Source: JAAZNO01 sp012798275
GTDB lineage: Bacteria; Chloroflexota; Anaerolineae; B4-G1; SLSP01
Length of the DNA stretch: 5,142 nucleotides
Reading direction: 5' to 3'
Assembly: GCA_035347995.1 (NCBI GenBank)
Contig: DAOPQD010000148.1
Location: forward strand, 1 to 5,142
Under the pieces are notes generated by a model. That model was given only the letters and a program-made list of their open reading frames with translations. It made no database searches and had not been told where the DNA came from. A program made the translations under genes and the position numbers. Below are positions 4,778 to 5,142 of this stretch, piece by piece (position 1 is the stretch's first letter; every line of letters begins with the position of its first letter).

Positions 4778-5110
4778 AAACCCGCGTTCGACCACGTAAG
4801 AATCTGGGCCTGGTAAGAGGGTCCCGTCAAATGATAATCCGGGTTTGAGAGGAGACGCCAGGTGCGGGGGGTGGCCGGAGCCCCCTGCAGCGGCTGACCC
4901 CGTCCCCTGGCGCCTGGTCAGCACTCGCGCCGCAGCCGCCTGACGGCCAGGTTCAGCCGTTCGGCGCGGCGTCCACTGAAACCTTGCTCGAAATACGCCT
5001 AAGCCAGAGAAGCCAACTCTGCCCGAACTGAAGGTGCACAGCGCTGAGTCGGGTGCATGCGGTTTTAGGCGTCCACACTCATTACTAACTGTAGTTTCGC
5101 CATAAATAAG
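4778..5110. other. Intergenic region without a confident gene; rich in inverted repeats
   Basis: No frame has convincing coding features. G+C-rich structure is concentrated at 4856-4922: a 9-bp stem with a G-T pair at 4863-4889 (G-run against C-run), GCTGACC (4893-4899) with GGTCAGC (4916-4922), and CGCCAGG (4856-4862) with CCTGGCG (4906-4912), the last crossing the previous stem as a possible pseudoknot. A second cluster at 4995-5072 folds as a three-way junction. A direct repeat GGCGTCCAC occurs at 4968-4976 and 5068-5076, exactly 100 bp apart. On the minus strand 5058-4918 reads as a protein-like frame broken by a TAG at 4999-5001. Confidence 0.5.
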
Positions 5111-5139
5111 TAGACAAAACTATGGTTTTCTGGTATGAT
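5111..5139 (+). promoter_or_regulatory. Near-consensus promoter at the right edge, for a divergent gene beyond the window
   Basis: TAGACA (5111-5116), a 17-nt spacer and TATGAT (5134-5139) fit sigma-70 promoter geometry very well. Local A+T content rises sharply from about 5080, as expected for a promoter region. TAGTTT (5093-5098) and AAACTA (5117-5122) form an inverted repeat around the -35 and might be an operator. The regulated gene would start beyond 5142. Confidence 0.5.
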
Positions 5140-5142
5140 ATC

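Noticed and set aside
4778..4847. AAACCCG/CGGGTTT inverted repeat as the ends of an insertion sequence
   Set aside because: The arms are only about 7 bp, enclose about 60 bp without any gene, and no target duplication was seen.
4660..4848. Plus-strand open frame of 62 codons in the leader region
   Set aside because: It starts within a promoter -10 region, crosses the terminator hairpin and the opposite promoter, and shows no recognisable protein features.

Overview
The window is one stretch of minus-strand genes with about 57-60% G+C by eye. It holds a large helicase-nuclease restriction gene, a small overlapping gene pair, and a REP-associated tyrosine transposase (RAYT). No rRNA, tRNA or CRISPR array was seen. 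Gene style, dense co-directional packing, a RAYT with REP-like hairpin doublets and an AbiEii-like nucleotidyltransferase with a small partner suggest a bacterial accessory or defence region. Chloroflexota or a similar free-living, perhaps thermophilic, lineage is my best guess, resting on recalled resemblance rather than on a marker gene.

Layout in transcription order (right to left). 5142-4662: an intergenic region with no confident gene. It holds a near-consensus promoter reading right at the window edge (5111-5139), several inverted repeats, a strong minus-strand promoter (4750-4777), and an opposing small transcription unit (promoter 4641-4668, hairpin plus T-run 4701-4739) that would be antisense to the restriction-gene leader. 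4661-4563: a 32-codon ORF whose TGA overlaps the next ATG. 4566-1582: a 994-aa superfamily 2 helicase with a C-terminal PD-(D/E)XK-like nuclease, resembling type III Res subunits and the BPTD_3080-type restriction endonucleases. 1613-1555: a REP-like doublet hairpin that supplies the last codons and stop of the restriction gene. 1535-1275 and 1333-704: an 86-aa protein and a 209-aa nucleotidyltransferase overlapping by 59 bp. 703-651: a second REP-like doublet abutting the nucleotidyltransferase stop codon. 641-1: the RAYT, cut by the window edge.

All genes lie on one strand with short gaps or overlaps and could be one transcription unit from 4743 leftwards. Two copies of the same REP-like element occupy both larger gene junctions, in the same orientation, between the stop of one gene and the Shine-Dalgarno of the next. 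The neighbouring RAYT is the obvious candidate for the enzyme that put them there. No modification methyltransferase is present in the window, so self-protection for the restriction enzyme must be encoded elsewhere or be unnecessary.
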